Under the pieces are notes generated by a model, which was given only the letters and a program-made list of their open reading frames with translations, searched no databases and was not told where the DNA came from. A stretch of 64,000 nt of DNA from Shewanella nanhaiensis. GTDB taxonomy: Bacteria; Pseudomonadota; Gammaproteobacteria; Enterobacterales; Shewanellaceae. Shown piece by piece: positions 26,602-37,534 of this stretch. The stretch lies in assembly GCF_019457885.1 (NCBI RefSeq), contig NZ_JAHZST010000001.1:310001-374000 (forward strand), read 5' to 3'. A program made the translations under genes and the position numbers. Position 1 is the first letter of the stretch. Every line of letters begins with the position of its first letter.

Positions 26602-27804
26602 ATGATAATCAAACCTAAAACACGTGGCTTTATCTGTACCACCACTCACCCTGTTGGTTGTGAAGCTAATGTACTCGAACAGATCAATACAACTAAAGCA
26701 AAAGGTCCGATTACCAATGGCCCTAAAAAAGTATTAGTTATCGGTTCTTCTAGTGGCTATGGTCTATCTTCACGTATTGCTGCCGCCTTTGGCAGTGGCG
26801 CTGCAACTCTTGGTGTCTTTTTTGAAAAGCCAGGCACTGAGAAAAAGCCTGGCACAGCAGGCTGGTATAACTCAGCCGCATTCGACAAGTTTGCAAAAGC
26901 AGATGGCCTTTACTCTAAAAGCATCAATGGTGATGCATTTAGCCATGAAGCTAAACAGAAAGCGATCGATCTGATAAAAGCTGACCTTGGTCAAATCGAC
27001 ATGGTTGTCTACTCACTTGCCTCTCCTGTACGTAAGCTACCAGACTCTGGTGAGCTTATTCGCTCATCACTTAAGCCTATTGGTGAAACCTACACAGCAA
27101 CAGCCGTAGATACCAATAAAGACCTAATTATTGAAACCAGTGTTGAGCCTGCAAGCGAGCAAGAGATCCAAGACACTGTCACCGTAATGGGTGGAGAGGA
27201 TTGGGAATTATGGTTAGCGGCGCTATCTGATGCTGGTGTACTGGCCGACGGCTGTAAAACTGTCGCTTACAGCTATATCGGTACCGAACTCACTTGGCCT
27301 ATCTACTGGCATGGCGCGCTTGGTAAAGCCAAAATGGATCTAGATCGCGCAGCTAAAGCACTGGATGAGAAGCTATCTACAACAGGTGGTAGCGCTAATG
27401 TTGCAGTACTCAAGAGCGTCGTCACCCAAGCAAGCTCTGCTATCCCAGTGATGCCTCTGTATATCGCAATGGTGTTTAAGAAGATGCGTGAAGAGGGTCT
27501 ACACGAAGGCTGTATGGAGCAGATAAACCGCATGTTTGCAGAGCGCTTATACCGTGAAGACGGTCAAGCACCTCAAGTGGACGATGCGAACCGTCTTCGC
27601 CTTGACGATTGGGAGCTTCGAGAGGAGATCCAGCAGCACTGCCGTGACTTGTGGCCATCAGTAACAACAGAAAACTTAAGCGAGCTCACCGACTATCGTG
27701 AGTATAAGGAAGAGTTTCTGAAGCTATTTGGTTTTGGTGTCGCAGGTGTTGATTATGATGCCGATGTTAACCCAGAAGTTAACTTTGACGTTGAACAGTT
27801 TTAA
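26602..27804 (+). CDS. fabV: Trans-2-enoyl-ACP reductase FabV
   Basis: NADH-dependent enoyl-ACP reductase for the last step of the fatty acid elongation cycle. It is 400 residues, the long FabV form of the short-chain dehydrogenase family. The cofactor loop is [17 protein letters not shown] at about 48-64. The active-site pair has the FabV spacing Y-x8-K in [10 protein letters not shown]. The opening [20 protein letters not shown] is typical. It sits after sapF with its own promoter region and terminator. Confidence 0.96.
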   Translation: MIIKPKTRGFICTTTHPVGCEANVLEQINTTKAKGPITNGPKKVLVIGSSSGYGLSSRIAAAFGSGAATLGVFFEKPGTEKKPGTAGWYNSAAFDKFAKADGLYSKSINGDAFSHEAKQKAIDLIKADLGQIDMVVYSLASPVRKLPDSGELIRSSLKPIGETYTATAVDTNKDLIIETSVEPASEQEIQDTVTVMGGEDWELWLAALSDAGVLADGCKTVAYSYIGTELTWPIYWHGALGKAKMDLDRAAKALDEKLSTTGGSANVAVLKSVVTQASSAIPVMPLYIAMVFKKMREEGLHEGCMEQINRMFAERLYREDGQAPQVDDANRLRLDDWELREEIQQHCRDLWPSVTTENLSELTDYREYKEEFLKLFGFGVAGVDYDADVNPEVNFDVEQF

Positions 27805-27840
27805 AAACACCCAAATAAGCTGTACAAAATAAAAACTAAG

Positions 27841-27873
27841 GTGCGTTACTTCAAAAAGTAGCGCATTTTTTTT
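27841..27873 (+). terminator. Terminator after fabV
   Basis: TGCGTTACTT-CAAA-AAGTAGCGCA (one mismatch) followed by seven T. Confidence 0.85.
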
Positions 27874-27947
27874 ATTTTAAATTCCTAATTTGAAAGTAAT
27901 AATCTAAAATCCGCGCTTCTTAATTATGCCAATAAAGGTTATAAAAA

Positions 27948-28157
27948 ATGAAAATTAGTGCACGCAATTCATTGAACGGAAAAATCAAATCAATCGCTGA
28001 AGGTTCTGTGAACAATGAAGTGGTTATTGAACTTGCACCAGGTGTAGAGATCACTTCAGTAGTGACTAAAGCATCATGTGAAAGTTTAGGTCTTGTTGTT
28101 GGTGGCAGCGCTTACGCTATCATCAAGGCAAGCAACGTAATGGTTGCTGTAGATTAA
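27948..28157 (+). CDS. Single-domain molybdate-binding (Mop/TOBE) protein
   Basis: Molbindin-like 69-residue protein made of one TOBE/Mop domain (MKISARNSLNGKIKSI...GPVNNEV-like segment ...VITSVVTKASCESLGL...AYAIIKASNVMV). Such proteins oligomerise and store or buffer molybdate. It is monocistronic; no molybdate transport genes are beside it. Strong ribosome site region and typical length. Confidence 0.88.
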   Translation: MKISARNSLNGKIKSIAEGSVNNEVVIELAPGVEITSVVTKASCESLGLVVGGSAYAIIKASNVMVAVD

Positions 28158-28420
28158 CAATAACAAGCGTTATTGCTTTTAAATGCAATATACTAAAAGG
28201 TATATTGCATTATCTCCCCCCACTAACCGGCCCCTAACCCAGTCTTCATAATAGTCCTCAGCTCAAACAAGATAAGCCACACAGCTCCGCTTACCCTTTC
28301 CTTACTTCATTAGTCATTAAGCTAGAAATAGCAAAGAGATCCCTAAAGCGTTATTGGAACCGTGGAGGAGATGCCGAAAAATGTCTGGAACCTTATTTAT
28401 CAACAAATAGGGCCATGTGC
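28158..28420. other. Intergenic region, Mop gene / ppiD
   Basis: Holds a 10-bp inverted repeat ATGCAATATA/TATATTGCAT near 28183-28210 that lacks a T run, and no convincing gene. Confidence 0.5.
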
Positions 28421-28450
28421 AAAAAAGGTCAGCAGATGCTGACCTTTTTT
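28421..28450 (-). terminator. Terminator after ppiD
   Basis: AAAAAAGGTCAGCA-GA-TGCTGACCTTTTTT; works in either direction. Confidence 0.9.
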
Positions 28451-28471
28451 AATGGATTAGTGCTACTCAAT

Positions 28472-30331
28472 CTATTGTACTGACGAGTAAACCACTTCAC
28501 CGTTAGCTTTTAGCGTTGCGATAAGGGCACGGTAACTGCCTTCGCTGTATTGGGCATTGAGTCGCTGTTTAAGCGCACCTAGCATGTTCTCATCGATGCC
28601 TTGAGCCGCATTGACTTTATCAAGCACAATCACTGCATAACCAGAAGCAAGGGCTACAGTATCAACAACAGCACTGTCTGCTGGCTGAGCCATCTGGAAC
28701 GCCTTGTTGATGATAGCGCCATCAATATCTTGCTCAAAACGTCCTGCATTCATCTTAGTGATAAACTCAACATCAGTACTAGGGAAAGCTGTCATCAGCT
28801 CCTGAGCCTGCTCTCTAGCAACCTCATTAGCTTGTTCCTGTTGTAGTCGCTGAACAATACCTGATTTCACTTTATCAAAAGCAACCGTTCCAGCTGCCGT
28901 GTGAGACTTAATACGGATCACCATAGCGTGATTTGCATCAACCTCAATCACATCACTGTTCATACCATCGAGTAGAACACTGTTTGAAAAAGCTGCTTTT
29001 AATACATCAGGCTTATCGAAAGGAGCTGGCGCGCTGTTTCTTGCAAATACAGGTGTCGTTTTGACCTCAACCCCTAACTCTTTCGCCGCTTCACTTAACG
29101 TATCAGGTACTTCGTAACTGACATCTGCCAACGTTTGCTGTAGACCGAAATACGTATCGATAGCATGCTTCTCTTTAAGCTGGGCAAGTATTTTAGCTTT
29201 TACATCTTCAAATGGCGCTTCAGCACCAGGCTGTAGATCGAGTAACTTGATGATGTGATAACCAAAGCTTGTCTTAACTACGGCTGAGTATTCGCCATTT
29301 GAAAGAGAGAAAAGTACCTCATCGAACTCTGGCTCCATAACCCCTTTCTCAAACCAATCCAGCTGTCCACCTTGCTCACCGCTAAAGGTATCTTCAGATT
29401 CGGTTTTGGCCAGTTCAGCGAAGTCTTCACCTGCCTGCAACTTAGCATAGATAGCGTCAGCTTTTGCTTTCGCCGCCGACTCATCATCACCTAAGTTAAT
29501 AAGAATATGTGCAGCTAAACGCTTTTCAGGCTTTAGATATTGCTGCTTATTCTCATCATAATAAGTTTGTGCCTCTTCATCGGTCACGACAACGTCGTTT
29601 GCCATATCTTTTGCATTAAGCTCAATATATTCAAGGCTAAGAGTTTCTGGACTCATGAACTGAGCAAGATTGGCATCATAAAAAGCTTTAGCATCTTCAT
29701 CAGATACTACAGCCTGATCGATATAAGGAGTGGCATCAATAACATGATAACGAATATCGCGTGTTTGCCCTTGAATTCCAGCGAGGTAATCGGCTTCACC
29801 AGGCAACACAAACTCAGAACCAACCAAAGAAGCAACCAACTGACGACGGGTCATATCGGTACGCATCATGTCTTTGAATGAGTTGGCTTGGTAGCCTAAC
29901 TGACGAAGGATCGCTTGATATCTATCATTATCAAACTTTCCATCAGTTTGAAATGCAGGCTCAGTCATAATTGCCGTTCTAATCTGTTCATCAGACACAC
30001 GCAAACCAAGTTCAGTCGCGCTCTGATCCAGAAGTTTTTCAGCAACAAGGCGCTCTAAAACACTCTGTTTTACGCTGGCTAAATAACTGTCATCAGCGGC
30101 CAGTGCTTCATACATCTCGCCTAATTGCTGCTCTAAACGAGCACGTTCACTTTGATAGGCCTGTTCCAAAGCTGATTCACTGATCTCTTCACCGTTAACA
30201 GTAGCTACAGCAGCCTCTGTCGATGAACCTAAATAGCTACTCACGCCAGTAAATGCAAAGGAAAGTATCACTAGAACCAGAATGCTTTTTGCAATCACGC
30301 CCTGTGAGCCTTCGCGAATCTTCTCTAACAT
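28472..30331 (-). CDS. ppiD: Periplasmic folding chaperone PpiD
   Basis: Inner-membrane-anchored periplasmic chaperone that binds proteins leaving the Sec translocon. From the ATG at 30331 (MLEKIREGSQG) it is 619 residues; an upstream extension of the frame is not family-like and would run through a terminator. One N-terminal helix (ILVLVILSFAFTGV), a SurA-N-like chaperone domain, then one parvulin domain near residues 265-355 (ILINLGDDESAAKAKADAIY...GQLDWFEKG...SFGYHIIKL). It follows hupB as in many gammaproteobacteria. Confidence 0.95.
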   Translation of the reverse strand: MLEKIREGSQGVIAKSILVLVILSFAFTGVSSYLGSSTEAAVATVNGEEISESALEQAYQSERARLEQQLGEMYEALAADDSYLASVKQSVLERLVAEKLLDQSATELGLRVSDEQIRTAIMTEPAFQTDGKFDNDRYQAILRQLGYQANSFKDMMRTDMTRRQLVASLVGSEFVLPGEADYLAGIQGQTRDIRYHVIDATPYIDQAVVSDEDAKAFYDANLAQFMSPETLSLEYIELNAKDMANDVVVTDEEAQTYYDENKQQYLKPEKRLAAHILINLGDDESAAKAKADAIYAKLQAGEDFAELAKTESEDTFSGEQGGQLDWFEKGVMEPEFDEVLFSLSNGEYSAVVKTSFGYHIIKLLDLQPGAEAPFEDVKAKILAQLKEKHAIDTYFGLQQTLADVSYEVPDTLSEAAKELGVEVKTTPVFARNSAPAPFDKPDVLKAAFSNSVLLDGMNSDVIEVDANHAMVIRIKSHTAAGTVAFDKVKSGIVQRLQQEQANEVAREQAQELMTAFPSTDVEFITKMNAGRFEQDIDGAIINKAFQMAQPADSAVVDTVALASGYAVIVLDKVNAAQGIDENMLGALKQRLNAQYSEGSYRALIATLKANGEVVYSSVQ

Positions 30332-30360
30332 TGGATATCTCGCTCGTTGCGATAAAAAAA

Positions 30361-30397
30361 TAAAAAGGCGCATCACGGTGTTCGAGATGCGCCTTTT
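30361..30397 (-). terminator. Terminator-like hairpin in the ppiD leader
   Basis: On the minus strand GGCGCATC/GATGCGCC is followed by TTTTTATTTTTTT. It ends only about 30 bp before the ppiD start codon, too close for a complete promoter downstream, so it may act as an attenuator. Confidence 0.75.
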
Positions 30398-30461
30398 CGT
30401 AAACATTAAGGTTTAGCAGAGTGTTTTACTCAACAGAACCCTATCATACTTAACTATTTAT

Positions 30462-30488
30462 AAAAGCACTGCTATAAGCAGTGCTTTT
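30462..30488 (-). terminator. Terminator after hupB
   Basis: AAAAGCACTGC-TATAA-GCAGTGCTTTT, about 60 bp after the hupB stop. Confidence 0.85.
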
Positions 30489-30548
30489 ATCTCTATAAGA
30501 AGCTTTAAATAAAGTATGAAGCCTCTTACAAAAAGGCTAAAAACTATC

Positions 30549-30821
30549 TTAGTTTACAGCGTCTTTCAGAGCTTTACCTGCTTTGAATGCAGGAATGTTA
30601 GCTGCAGCGATCTTGATCTCAGCACCCGTTTGTGGGTTGCGACCAGTACGCTCTGCGCGTTGACGCACTTCGAAAGTACCAAAACCAACAAGAGAAATCT
30701 TATCGCCATCTTTTAAGCCGTCAGTAACTGCTTCAATGAAAGAATCTAATGCACGGCCAGCAGCGGCTTTAGAAATGTCAGCACCAGAAGCGATTTTCTC
30801 GATTAGTTCAGATTTGTTCAT
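30549..30821 (-). CDS. hupB: DNA-binding protein HU-beta
   Basis: Nucleoid histone-like protein of 90 residues from the ATG at 30821 ([11 protein letters not shown]). The DNA-binding arm [17 protein letters not shown] with its conserved RNPxTG tip is present, as is [14 protein letters not shown]. It lies between lon and ppiD, the standard position of hupB. Confidence 0.97.
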   Translation of the reverse strand: MNKSELIEKIASGADISKAAAGRALDSFIEAVTDGLKDGDKISLVGFGTFEVRQRAERTGRNPQTGAEIKIAAANIPAFKAGKALKDAVN

Positions 30822-31078
30822 GTCATCCCCTTGAATGTAATTTTTGTGTCGCAACCATCTCCTTCTCTGGAATGGTCTGCGGAGGCTTTTATAACAAGCT
30901 TGAAACTAAAGTTCAAGCTCTACTGGAAAAGCATATAAATATAATTGGAAATAGCTCAAAACCAGCAGCCCCAAGGGCTTGAGAGCAGTGAGCTAACCAC
31001 AGACCTAGGCTACCACAGCTAGCGACTTTAAAAAGCCCTTTTTGCACTTTTTTTGCAGCATTTCGCTATTTTCATGCG

Positions 31079-33436
31079 TTAACCCAAGTTTTTTACGATT
31101 TCAAAGCCTTCAATTGGTCGTTCTAACGCCAATTTAAGCACTTCGTCAACCCAACGCACCGGATGAATTTCAAGATCGGCAACCACATTTGCCGGAATTT
31201 CCTCCAGATCACGCTCGTTTTCTTGCGGAATTAAGACAACTTTTGTGCCTCCACGATGAGCTGCAAGCAATTTTTCCTTCAAGCCACCAATAGGAAGTAC
31301 CTCTCCACGCAGGGTAATTTCACCCGTCATGGCAACATCGGCGCGTACAGGATTCCCCGTTAAGCTCGACACTAAGGCAGTACACATTGCCGCGCCTGCT
31401 GAAGGACCATCTTTGGGTGTTGCTCCTTCAGGAACGTGCACATGGATATCACGTTTTTCATAAAAGTCTGGATTAATACCTAGCTGTTCTGCGCGAGCTC
31501 TAACAACAGTCATTGCCGCTTGAATCGACTCCTGCATCACATCACCCAGTGAGCCTGTGTAGCTTAGCTTTCCTTTTCCAGGTACTGAGGTCGCTTCTAT
31601 GGTTAACAGATCGCCACCCACTTCGGTCCAGGCAAGGCCAGTTACTTGACCGATTTGGTTGTTAGATTCCGCTTTACCATAATCGCAGCGTTGAACCCCT
31701 AAGAATGACTTCAAGTTATCTTGTGTCACTTCAATATGCTTCACGCTCTTATCCAGTAAGATCTGCTTAACCACCTTACGACAGATCTTAGAGAGTTCAC
31801 GCTCAAGTGCTCGCACACCCGCTTCACGAGTGTAGTAGCGGATAATGCCGATAATGGCACTATCGTGAACTGTCACCTCTTTTGGCTTAAGTCCATTACG
31901 CTCAATCTGTTTCTGCAGTAGATGTTGCTTAGCGATGTTAAGCTTTTCATCTTCTGTGTAACCAGAAAGGCGAATAACCTCCATACGGTCCAGCAGTGGG
32001 CCTGGAATATTCATCGAATTAGAGGTTGCAACGAACATCACATCAGAGAGGTCGTAATCGACTTCTAAATAGTGATCGCTGAAACTCGCATTTTGCTCCG
32101 GATCTAACACTTCAAGCAATGCAGACGCTGGGTCTCCACGCATGTCGCTGCTCATCTTATCGATCTCATCAAGCAGGAACAGTGGGTTTTTAACCCCGAC
32201 TTTCGACATCTTCTGGATAACTTTACCTGGCATTGAGCCAATATAGGTACGTCGATGACCACGGATCTCCGCTTCATCACGCACACCACCTAAAGCGACA
32301 CGGACATACTTACGTCCCGTTGCTTTCGCAATAGATTGACCAAGTGAAGTTTTACCTACGCCCGGTGGTCCAACTAAGCACAAGATAGGGCCTTTGAGCT
32401 GCTTAACACGACTCTGAACCGCTAGGTACTCTAAGATGCGCTCTTTAACTTTCTCCAGTCCGAAATGATCGGTATCGAGAACATCTTGCGCCTTAGCTAA
32501 GTCACGTTTAATTTTAGAGCGCTGATACCAAGGCACAGAGACCATCCAATCGACGTAGCTACGAACAACCGTGGCTTCTGCCGACATTGGCGACATCATC
32601 TTTAATTTATTTAGCTCAGCAGTGGCTTTCTCTTTAGCCTCTTCCGGCATTTTAGCTTCGTCTATCTTCTTCGCTAGGCTCTCAAATTCATCATGGGACT
32701 CATCGATATCGCCGAGCTCCTTCTGAATCGCCTTCATCTGCTCATTAAGGTAGTACTCGCGCTGACTCTTCTCCATCTGCTTTTTAACACGTGAACGGAT
32801 CCGTTTCTCAACCTGCAATAGGTCAATCTCAGACTCCATCATCGCCATTAAATATTCCAGACGTTCAGCAACATCAACCATCTCAAGCACAGACTGCTTG
32901 TCTTCAAGCTTCAGCGGCATGTGAGCGGCCATGGTGTCGGCTAGACGAGGCGCTTCATCGATACCTGATAAAGAGGTCAACACCTCAGGTGGGATCTTCT
33001 TATTGAGCTTGATATAGCCTTCAAATTGCCCCACAGCAGAGCGTACCAGTACCTCCTCCTCTTTCTCAGCCATAGGGTCTGATTCAAGGTAATGAGCCTG
33101 AGCGACAAAGAAGGACTCTTCGTCGGTGTATTTCTCTATGCGAGCACGTTTACCACCTTCGACCAACACCTTTACTGTGCCGTCAGGTAGTTTGAGTAAC
33201 TGCAAAATTGAGGCGACTGTACCGACCTCAAAGATGTCATCTGTAGTTGGGTCGTCAAGCTCAGCATCACGCTGAGCGACTAAAATGATCTGTTTGTCTT
33301 GCTCCATCGCCGTCTCTAGGCAACGGATTGACTTTTCCCGTCCAACGAACAACGGAATTACCATATGGGGATACACCACCACATCTCTTAGTGGCAATAC
33401 GGGTAGTTCGATTCGCGCTTCACTCTCTTGTGTCAT
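31079..33436 (-). CDS. lon: ATP-dependent protease Lon
   Basis: Cytosolic AAA+ serine protease that degrades misfolded and regulatory proteins. It is 785 residues, the family's size. N-terminal substrate domain ([17 protein letters not shown]), coiled coil, Walker [10 protein letters not shown] near 355, Walker [10 protein letters not shown]. The catalytic Ser lies in PKDGPSAG (about 679) and the Lys in [13 protein letters not shown] sigma-32-like promoter lies upstream, after the clpX terminator. Confidence 0.98.
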   Translation of the reverse strand: MTQESEARIELPVLPLRDVVVYPHMVIPLFVGREKSIRCLETAMEQDKQIILVAQRDAELDDPTTDDIFEVGTVASILQLLKLPDGTVKVLVEGGKRARIEKYTDEESFFVAQAHYLESDPMAEKEEEVLVRSAVGQFEGYIKLNKKIPPEVLTSLSGIDEAPRLADTMAAHMPLKLEDKQSVLEMVDVAERLEYLMAMMESEIDLLQVEKRIRSRVKKQMEKSQREYYLNEQMKAIQKELGDIDESHDEFESLAKKIDEAKMPEEAKEKATAELNKLKMMSPMSAEATVVRSYVDWMVSVPWYQRSKIKRDLAKAQDVLDTDHFGLEKVKERILEYLAVQSRVKQLKGPILCLVGPPGVGKTSLGQSIAKATGRKYVRVALGGVRDEAEIRGHRRTYIGSMPGKVIQKMSKVGVKNPLFLLDEIDKMSSDMRGDPASALLEVLDPEQNASFSDHYLEVDYDLSDVMFVATSNSMNIPGPLLDRMEVIRLSGYTEDEKLNIAKQHLLQKQIERNGLKPKEVTVHDSAIIGIIRYYTREAGVRALERELSKICRKVVKQILLDKSVKHIEVTQDNLKSFLGVQRCDYGKAESNNQIGQVTGLAWTEVGGDLLTIEATSVPGKGKLSYTGSLGDVMQESIQAAMTVVRARAEQLGINPDFYEKRDIHVHVPEGATPKDGPSAGAAMCTALVSSLTGNPVRADVAMTGEITLRGEVLPIGGLKEKLLAAHRGGTKVVLIPQENERDLEEIPANVVADLEIHPVRWVDEVLKLALERPIEGFEIVKNLG

Positions 33437-33470
33437 AGCTCGATTCCGTTTGATGATAATACTAATCAGT

Positions 33471-33497
33471 ATATTGGGATGAATTCATTAGTTTCAA
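33471..33497 (-). promoter_or_regulatory. Sigma-32 (heat-shock) promoter of lon
   Basis: The minus strand reads TTGAAA, 13 bp, CCCAATAT, close to the heat-shock consensus TTGAAA-N11-16-CCCCATAT. It lies about 35-60 bp before the lon start. Confidence 0.75.
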
Positions 33498-33529
33498 TAG
33501 CTAATAGGTATTTAATAAGCTGAGAGCAT

Positions 33530-33559
33530 AAAAAAGGAGCCATATAGGCTCCTGTTTTT
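33530..33559 (-). terminator. Terminator after clpX
   Basis: The minus strand AGGAGCC-TATAT-GGCTCCT is followed by TTTTT. Confidence 0.85.
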
Positions 33560-33582
33560 CTGCTTGCTATTGATTCGCTGAA

Positions 33583-34863
33583 TTATTGTTCAGCGCCAGC
33601 AGCTTGAGACTCACTATTTTCATAGATGAGTATAGGAGTTGACTCCCCTTTTACCACTGATTCATCGATGACAACTTTTGCCACATTATCAGTAGAAGGC
33701 AGGTCATACATTATATCGAGTAAGATACCCTCAACAATTGAACGTAGACCACGAGCACCTGTTTTACGTGTTTTAGCTTTCAAAGCGATCGCTTTAAGTG
33801 CATCTTCACGGAACTCAAGTTCAACATCTTCCATCTCAAACAGTGCTGCGAACTGCTTAGTCAAAGCATTCTTTGGCTCAGATAAGATCTGAATCAAAGC
33901 TGCATCATCAAGCTCAGCCAATGTTGCTAGAACAGGAAGACGGCCGATGAACTCAGGGATCAAACCATACTTAACCAGATCTTCAGGTTCAACCTGCATC
34001 AAGGTATCAGAGATGGTTGCCTTATCGTCCTCACCCTTCACTTGAGCGGCAAAGCCAATACCCGTTCCGGTGTGAGAGCGCTGCTCAATCACTTTTTCTA
34101 AACCTGAGAAGGCGCCACCACAAACGAAGAGGATCTTAGAGGTATCAACCTGTAAAAACTCCTGTTGTGGATGCTTACGTCCACCTTGAGGCGGAACAGC
34201 AGCAATGGTTCCCTCAATCAGTTTAAGTAGGGCTTGCTGTACACCTTCACCCGATACATCACGTGTAATTGATGGGTTGTCAGACTTACGGCTGATTTTA
34301 TCGATCTCATCGATATAAACGATACCGCGTTGTGCCTTCTCAACATCATAGTCGCACTTTTGTAGTAATTTCTGAATGATGTTCTCAACATCTTCACCCA
34401 CATAACCCGCTTCGGTCAGTGTTGTGGCATCAGCCATGGTGAAAGGAACATTCAGAAAACGGGCAAGGGTTTCTGCCAATAAGGTTTTACCGCTACCGGT
34501 TGGACCTATCAGCAAGATATTACTTTTACCTAACTCTACGCCATCTTTAGGACCGGCATTTTTCAAACGCTTATAGTGATTATAAACAGCAACAGAAAGC
34601 ACTTTCTTCGCTTTCTCTTGTCCTATCACATAATCGTCCAGATGCGCTCTTAACTCGTGTGGAGTTGGTAACTTGTCTTGATCTTGTTTAGGTGAGATCT
34701 CTTTAATCTCTTCCCTGATGATGTCGTTGCAGAGCTCTACACACTCATCGCAAACGTACACTGAAGGGCCAGCAATGAGTTTTCTAACCTCATGTTGGCT
34801 CTTTCCACAAAAAGAGCAGTAGAGTAGTTTCCCACTATCACCTGTACTTTTGTTATCGCTCAT
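33583..34863 (-). CDS. clpX: ClpXP unfoldase subunit ClpX
   Basis: AAA+ unfoldase that feeds tagged proteins to ClpP. It is 426 residues. The N-terminal zinc finger is CSFCGKSQ...VCDECVELC; Walker A is GPTGSGKT near 120; Walker B is VYIDEIDKI. The ClpP-docking IGF loop lies in [12 protein letters not shown], and the sensor region [10 protein letters not shown] is present. It lies 81 bp downstream of clpP on the same strand. Confidence 0.98.
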   Translation of the reverse strand: MSDNKSTGDSGKLLYCSFCGKSQHEVRKLIAGPSVYVCDECVELCNDIIREEIKEISPKQDQDKLPTPHELRAHLDDYVIGQEKAKKVLSVAVYNHYKRLKNAGPKDGVELGKSNILLIGPTGSGKTLLAETLARFLNVPFTMADATTLTEAGYVGEDVENIIQKLLQKCDYDVEKAQRGIVYIDEIDKISRKSDNPSITRDVSGEGVQQALLKLIEGTIAAVPPQGGRKHPQQEFLQVDTSKILFVCGGAFSGLEKVIEQRSHTGTGIGFAAQVKGEDDKATISDTLMQVEPEDLVKYGLIPEFIGRLPVLATLAELDDAALIQILSEPKNALTKQFAALFEMEDVELEFREDALKAIALKAKTRKTGARGLRSIVEGILLDIMYDLPSTDNVAKVVIDESVVKGESTPILIYENSESQAAGAEQ

Positions 34864-34944
34864 TACTCTACCTCTTGAACAGTCTGCACTACTGTCTAAA
34901 TCGCCTACAGCCTAATCTCATCATAGCTCAGGCGAAGATAAAAA

Positions 34945-35556
34945 TCAGCCCCGTTGTTCAAACACCGAGTCAACTAAACCATATTCAGCAGCTTGTGCTG
35001 CACTCATAAAGTTATCACGATCGGTATCACGCTCGATAATTTCCAACGGCTGACCAGTATGCTCTGCCAAAATGCTATTTAGCTTGTTCTTGATCCCTAA
35101 GATCTCTTGCGCATGAATAGCAATATCTGATGCCTGACCTTGGAAGCCACCTAATGGCTGATGGATCATCACACGTGAGTTAGGTAAACAGTGACGTTTT
35201 CCCTTCGCACCACCGGCAAGCAGGAATGCGCCCATGCTTGCAGCTTGGCCGATACATACAGTACTGACATTTGGTTTAATAAACTGCATCGTATCGTAAA
35301 TAGCCATACCCGCAGTGACAGAGCCGCCAGGAGAGTTGATATAGAGCGAGATCTCTTGATCTGGATTCTCAGATTCCAAAAACAGTAACTGAGCTACGAT
35401 AAGGTTAGCCATATGTTCTTCAACTTGGCCAACAAGGAAGATGACGCGCTCTTTAAGCAGACGAGAATAGATATCGTATGAACGTTCACCTTTAGCGGTT
35501 TGTTCAACCACCATAGGAACGAGTGCATTTAGTACTGATTCTGGTGCATTTTGCAT
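34945..35556 (-). CDS. clpP: ClpP protease subunit
   Basis: Serine peptidase chamber of ClpXP, 203 residues. The catalytic Ser107 is in GQAASMGA and His132 in MIHQPLGG; the Asp is in RDTDRDNFM near 181. A hydrophobic-pocket start and a short propeptide region ([15 protein letters not shown]) match the family. It lies between tig and clpX. A terminator hairpin lies just before its ribosome site. Confidence 0.98.
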   Translation of the reverse strand: MQNAPESVLNALVPMVVEQTAKGERSYDIYSRLLKERVIFLVGQVEEHMANLIVAQLLFLESENPDQEISLYINSPGGSVTAGMAIYDTMQFIKPNVSTVCIGQAASMGAFLLAGGAKGKRHCLPNSRVMIHQPLGGFQGQASDIAIHAQEILGIKNKLNSILAEHTGQPLEIIERDTDRDNFMSAAQAAEYGLVDSVFEQRG

Positions 35557-35572
35557 TATTTATAATCCCTAA

Positions 35573-35610
35573 ATAAAAACGGCTCGCATGAGGAACCTCA
35601 TACGAGCCAT
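35573..35610 (-). terminator. Terminator-like hairpin between tig and clpP
   Basis: The minus strand GGCTCGTATGAGG/CCTCATGCGAGCC (one G-T mismatch pair) is followed by GTTTTTATTT, about 17-25 bp before the clpP ATG. Partial termination between tig and clpP is likely. Confidence 0.75.
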
Positions 35611-35646
35611 TATAAATGGTGAACAACCATTTAAGTCAAGCGAAGC

Positions 35647-36951
35647 TTAACCTTGTTGAGTAGCCTTGTTCATAAATTCTTCAAAGTTGACTGCTTTCTC
35701 AGTCACTTTTGCAGTTTTTAACAATGCTTCAACGGCTTGTTCTTCAAGAGCGACATTACGCATGTTCTGCATCATCTCTTGGTTGCCATTGTAATATTCA
35801 ACAACTTCACTTGGATCTTCGTATGCAGAAGCCATAGAAGCGATAAGTCCTTGAACTCGCTCTTCTTCAGCTTTCAGCTCGTTAGTCTTGATGACTTCAC
35901 CCAATAATAGACCAACTTTTACGCGACGTTCAGCTTGCTCAGTAAATAAATCAGCTGGAAGTTCAGGCATGTTGGCAGCTTGGTCACCGAAGCGTTGCAT
36001 AGCTTGCTTACGTAGCACTTCAACTTCACCTGCAATTAGAGAAGCAGGAAGTTCAATCTCGTTCTGCTCTAGCAAACCATTAAGTACTTGCTCTTTCACA
36101 TTTGCTTTAAGCGCTTGCTCAAGTTCACGACCCATGTTCTTGCTGATCTCAGCTTTAAGTGCTTCTAAGCCACCTTCAGCGACACCGAAAAGTGTAGCGA
36201 ACTCATCGTTCACTTCAGGTAGGTTAGCCGCTTGTACTTCATTCAAAGTAATTGCGAACTTAGCAACTTTACCCTTTAGGTTTTCAGCATGGTAATCTTC
36301 AGGGAAAGTAACTTCGATATCGAACTCTTCACCTGCTTTATGACCTTCAACGCCTGATTCAAAACCAGGGATCATGCGGCCAGAACCTAGTTGAAGTTCG
36401 AAATCTTCAGCTTTTCCGCCTTCAAACTCTTCACCATCGATAGAACCAACGAAGTTGATTTTAGCTTTGTCGCCATCGGCAGCAGCACGTTCAACAGCTT
36501 CATAAGTAGCGTGTTGCTTACGTAGTGTTTCGATCATAGTGTCGACATCAGCATCGGTAACATCTGAAGTTGGTTGCTCAACAGCGATATCTTCTAGACC
36601 TTTCAACTCTACTTCTGGGTAGATTTCGAAAGTTGCTACAAACTGGAAGTTTTCAGCATCAGACTCGCCAGGAACGAAAGTAGGAGCACCAGCTGGGTTC
36701 AATTTCTCAGCGATGATAGCTTCAACGAAATTACGTTGCATCACTTCGCCAGTGATATCTTGACGAATAGCTTTTCCATAACGCTTGTTGATGACACTTA
36801 CAGGTACTTTTCCAGGGCGGAAACCAGGAATACGAGCACGCTTAGCTTCGTTTTTTAAACTATCGTTTACAGCTTTCTCAATCTGCTCTGCAGGAACAGA
36901 GATGGTCAGACGGCGCTCTAGGCCTTGTGTTGTTTCAACAGAAACTTGCAT
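35647..36951 (-). CDS. tig: Trigger factor
   Basis: Ribosome-associated chaperone with a peptidyl-prolyl isomerase domain, 434 residues. The N-terminal ribosome-binding domain holds the signature GFRPGKVP. The FKBP-type domain lies near 160-240 ([31 protein letters not shown] begins it, read in pieces). The C-terminal arm domain follows. First gene of the tig-clpP-clpX run. Confidence 0.98.
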   Translation of the reverse strand: MQVSVETTQGLERRLTISVPAEQIEKAVNDSLKNEAKRARIPGFRPGKVPVSVINKRYGKAIRQDITGEVMQRNFVEAIIAEKLNPAGAPTFVPGESDAENFQFVATFEIYPEVELKGLEDIAVEQPTSDVTDADVDTMIETLRKQHATYEAVERAAADGDKAKINFVGSIDGEEFEGGKAEDFELQLGSGRMIPGFESGVEGHKAGEEFDIEVTFPEDYHAENLKGKVAKFAITLNEVQAANLPEVNDEFATLFGVAEGGLEALKAEISKNMGRELEQALKANVKEQVLNGLLEQNEIELPASLIAGEVEVLRKQAMQRFGDQAANMPELPADLFTEQAERRVKVGLLLGEVIKTNELKAEEERVQGLIASMASAYEDPSEVVEYYNGNQEMMQNMRNVALEEQAVEALLKTAKVTEKAVNFEEFMNKATQQG

Positions 36952-37157
36952 TTTCTTACCTCAAAATAAGTCTAACGTCCTTTGTAATAGTCGAATTTTC
37001 AACTATTAAAGTATTCGTTTCTTGATCTTAAAAGTTGACTAAACACCCCGTGAATACTCAGATCCAGCGTTAGTCATTCATAATTGATATTTATCAAGAC
37101 GCGACATTATAGCCACGCTTTACAGCAGAGTCGACCACAAAACGTGAATTTCAGGCG

Positions 37158-37188
37158 TAAAAAAAGCGACCTTAGGTCGCTTTTTTTA
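37158..37188 (-). terminator. Terminator after the tRNA cluster
   Basis: AAAAAAAGCGACC-TTA-GGTCGCTTTTTTT, just past the tRNA-His 3' end. Confidence 0.9.
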
Positions 37189-37204
37189 CTTTCTTACAAA
37201 GAAA

Positions 37205-37281
37205 TGGGGTGACTGATGGGGTTCGAACCCACGACAACCGGAATCACAATCCGGGACTCTACCAACTGAGCTACAATCACC
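37205..37281 (-). tRNA. tRNA-His (GTG)
   Basis: Cloverleaf read on the minus strand: GGTGATTG acceptor with an encoded G-1, D-arm TAGCTCAGTTGGTAGA, anticodon GTG in GATTGTGAT, TGGGTTCGAACCCC T-arm and an encoded CCA. Last of three co-transcribed tRNAs. Confidence 0.96.
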
Positions 37282-37288
37282 ACTGATA

Positions 37289-37365
37289 TGGTACGCCCGG
37301 CAGGATTCGAACCTGCGGCCACCCGCTTAGAAGGCGGGTGCTCTATCCAACTGAGCTACGGGCGC
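37289..37365 (-). tRNA. tRNA-Arg (TCT)
   Basis: GCGCCCG/CGGGCGT acceptor, anticodon TCT in CCTTCTAAG, GCAGGTTCGAATCCTGC T-arm, CCA encoded. It lies 7 bp upstream of tRNA-His. Confidence 0.96.
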
Positions 37366-37457
37366 TTCGAAAATGAGTTAAATACGACTCATATCCTGAA
37401 TTAGCATTGAAAGACTAATCTTTCATTTTACTCGCAATAAAGCAAATAAATATCAAG

Positions 37458-37534
<77 letters not shown>

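Noticed and set aside
28183..28210. Terminator after the Mop gene
   Set aside because: The 10-bp inverted repeat is good but AT-rich and lacks a T run, so it was left as an unnamed inverted repeat.
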